Assembly (NCBI GenBank): GCA_023334545.1
Contig: JAADVB010000088.1
Coordinates: forward strand, 1-64,000
Direction of reading: 5' to 3'
Source: Salisapilia sapeloensis
Taxonomy: Eukaryota; Oomycota; Peronosporomycetes; Peronosporales; Salisapiliaceae
DNA: 64,000 nt
Shown here: positions 62,609 to 64,000 of the stretch, one piece after another
Layout of the letters: each line of letters starts with the position of its first letter
Numbering within the stretch: the stretch's first letter is position 1
Position numbers and translations under genes: made by a program
Notes under the pieces: model-generated
Databases searched by the model: none
Told to the model about the DNA's origin: nothing
The model's input: the letters and a program-made list of their open reading frames with translations, nothing else

Positions 62609-63433
62609 ATGGGTTGCAGCCAAAGCAAGAACGCCGACGTGGTCGGTCAGAACACCAGTAACCAGCCTGCTAATGAAAACAACAACAACAACCAGCATGC
62701 GAATGCTACCGCCAATAATAATGACAACGCTGCTACCACGGAGCAGACGACTCGTAAGGAAGAGCCTAAGCAAGAAGCTGCCGAACAATCGAGCGAAACC
62801 ACGGTACACAAGGAGGAATCTAGCTCGAAGAAGCCTACGATTGCGATTATCTACTACTCCATGTACGGACACGTCGCGACGCTTGCTGAGAGCATTAAGA
62901 AGGGTGTCGAAAAGGCCGGAGATGTCGATGTGAAAATCTACCAGATGGCCGAGACGTTGCCCGACGATGTCCTCGAGAAGATGGGTGCTCCTGCCAAGAA
63001 GGACTACCCCATTGCGTCGCCAGAGACGATCCGGGATGCCGACGGTGTTCTCTTTGGTATTCCCACTCGTTTCGGTTCTACACCGGCACAAATGCGTTCG
63101 CTGTTGGACGCATGCGGAGGTCTCTGGGGTGAAGGTGCCCTCGTCGGCAAGCCTGCCGGCATCTTCGTCAGCACTGGATCTCAGAGCGGTGGCCAAGAGT
63201 CCACGGCATGGACGACCGCTACGTTCCTTGCGCACAACGGTATGATCTTCGTTCCGCTAGGTTACCGTGACCCGAAAATCTTCAACATGGACGAAGTGCA
63301 CGGTGGTAGCGCCTATGGTGCTGGCACCTTTGCCGGTTCCGATGGGTCTCGCCAGCCGTCGCAGCTAGAGCTCGACCTGGCCGTGACGCAAGGAGAGAGC
63401 TTTACGGCCATTGTAAAGAAGTTGACCGCGTAA
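62609..63433 (+). CDS. WrbA-like NAD(P)H:quinone oxidoreductase, N-myristoylated form
   Basis: Flavodoxin-fold FMN enzyme, 274 residues, reducing quinones by two electrons. It opens MGCSQSKN, a consensus N-myristoylation site with a neighbouring cysteine, then a 65-residue Gln/Asn/Glu-rich linker, and then the flavodoxin core: IYYSMYGHVATLAE (phosphate loop), PTRFGSTPAQMRSLLD, GKPAGIFVSTGSQSGGQE, HGGSAYGAGTFAGSDGS. The motif FGSTPAQMR is the WrbA type. The same frame continues 5' across a canonical intron (62452-62524) to an ATG at 62413 that would add 41 residues and abolish myristoylation at MGC. Codon bias is strong. Confidence 0.9.
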   Translation: MGCSQSKNADVVGQNTSNQPANENNNNNQHANATANNNDNAATTEQTTRKEEPKQEAAEQSSETTVHKEESSSKKPTIAIIYYSMYGHVATLAESIKKGVEKAGDVDVKIYQMAETLPDDVLEKMGAPAKKDYPIASPETIRDADGVLFGIPTRFGSTPAQMRSLLDACGGLWGEGALVGKPAGIFVSTGSQSGGQESTAWTTATFLAHNGMIFVPLGYRDPKIFNMDEVHGGSAYGAGTFAGSDGSRQPSQLELDLAVTQGESFTAIVKKLTA

Positions 63434-63552
63434 GTCTATTTTGTTATTTTTACGACGACGAGCGCTACTTTTGTCAAAAACAGCAACACGATCTGCTACA
63501 TTTTTTCTTACTTCCTATCTTATGCTTTTCAAGATGAACCATCACTTCTTCA

Positions 63553-64000
63553 TTATCGAACCGTCGGATCGGATACAGGCTTTAATTTGTAGAGTGACAA
63601 AGGAGGTTGCACAAGTACTCGTTCATATGTCAAAATGTGTTCGATGCACTGGAAAAAGTCGGCAAGCGATGCATCATCGCCACGAGATTCATAGGCGAGA
63701 TACGTGACGGTGTCGGCATGGCTAAGTCGACGGATACTTTGCGCCAACTGTCGCCACGAGTCTGAACCGTAGATTGGGTTGATGCAATCCGAGACGAGGA
63801 TGCAGTCCACCTGTTCGAATGGCAGGGACATGGTCGTGCCCCACCGAAATTCCGCAATTTGGACTCGACGCCGTTCGGACGCGCCGAGGTTGCTATCGGC
63901 GTTCTGCTGGAGCAACTCGAGGACTTGAGATTGGTCGGTAAGGACTACATTTGCACCCAGAGTCGCTGTTACAAGGCCAGAGAGTCCGCATCCACTCCCT
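63553..64000 (-). CDS. METTL21-like protein lysine methyltransferase, 5' truncated by window
   Basis: The coding frame runs off the right edge; the reachable part is 448 nt, about 148 residues. The readable start GSGCGLSGLVTATLGANVVLTDQ is the GxGxG SAM-binding loop and acidic end of motif I; next come FRWGTT and DCILVSDCINPIYG (family D/E-x-x-Y-like post II motif), then SHADTVTYLAYESRG and a C-terminal LYKLKPV strand, typical of METTL21/METTL22 methyltransferases that act on chaperones and ribosomal proteins. The complete N-terminus and substrate cannot be known here. Confidence 0.8.
   Translation of the reverse strand, partial: GSGCGLSGLVTATLGANVVLTDQSQVLELLQQNADSNLGASERRRVQIAEFRWGTTMSLPFEQVDCILVSDCINPIYGSDSWRQLAQSIRRLSHADTVTYLAYESRGDDASLADFFQCIEHILTYERVLVQPPLSLYKLKPVSDPTVR

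Overview
The window reads as nuclear DNA of an oomycete (water mould), most likely a saprolegnialean such as Saprolegnia, Achlya, Thraustotheca or Aphanomyces. The evidence is short (about 50-70 nt, occasionally longer) GT-AG introns in otherwise compact genes, tail-to-tail neighbours often less than 70 bp apart, multi-copy secreted subtilisin-like proteases, BT1-type folate/pteridine transporters, TKL kinases fused to a leucine-rich ectodomain, and START/zinc-binding proteins. The genus is an inference; no rRNA or organelle marker is present. Coordinates for spliced genes are outer limits of the coding region; exon limits are in the evidence text and were derived by hand from splice signals plus reading frame.

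Layout. 0.2-7 kb: housekeeping block (Bin3-type RNA methyltransferase, SmD3, mitochondrial carrier, NIP7, ribosomal protein uS9/RPS16) followed by a topoisomerase VI subunit B-like GHKL protein, a plausible meiotic Spo11 partner. 7-12.4 kb: BT1 transporter, a first secreted S8 protease, DPM2 and a TOM22-like import receptor. 12.6-25.4 kb: a giant intronless NBAS/Sec39-like gene, EMC8/9, JMJD6, an unusual galectin-RRM fusion, an unknown membrane protein and a lipoate-protein ligase. 25.6-27.8 kb: a BED zinc-finger/hAT transposase-derived gene. 27.9-37.5 kb: four intronless S8 proteases, all on the minus strand, separated by gene-poor DNA (including a 2.3 kb empty stretch). 38-49.5 kb: CTP-dependent lipid kinase, delta-9 desaturase, LRR receptor kinase, DUF4833 protein, coiled-coil and mitochondrial membrane proteins, a START/zinc protein and the ubiquitin-eS31 fusion. 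50-61 kb: a kinase-rich segment (membrane TKL kinase with altered HRD, two paralogous AGC kinases tail to tail, a CDK with a PPTTMRE helix) with a LisH protein and a coiled-coil protein. 62-64 kb: a myristoylated WrbA-like quinone reductase and a METTL21-type methyltransferase cut by the window edge.

Several genes share cellular themes: ER/glycosylation/secretion (DPM2, EMC8, NBAS-like), mitochondria (carrier, TOM22, lipoate ligase, a TM protein), lipid metabolism (lipid kinase, desaturase, START), ribosome/RNA (SmD3, NIP7, RPS16, eS31, JMJD6, Bin3). These are neighbours in a eukaryotic genome and should not be read as operons. The most unusual items are the galectin-RRM fusion, the TopoVIB-like gene, the domesticated hAT-like gene, the DPM2 gene whose start codon is an exon by itself, the CDK with a CDKB-like cyclin-binding helix, and the protease cluster with divergent pro-regions.
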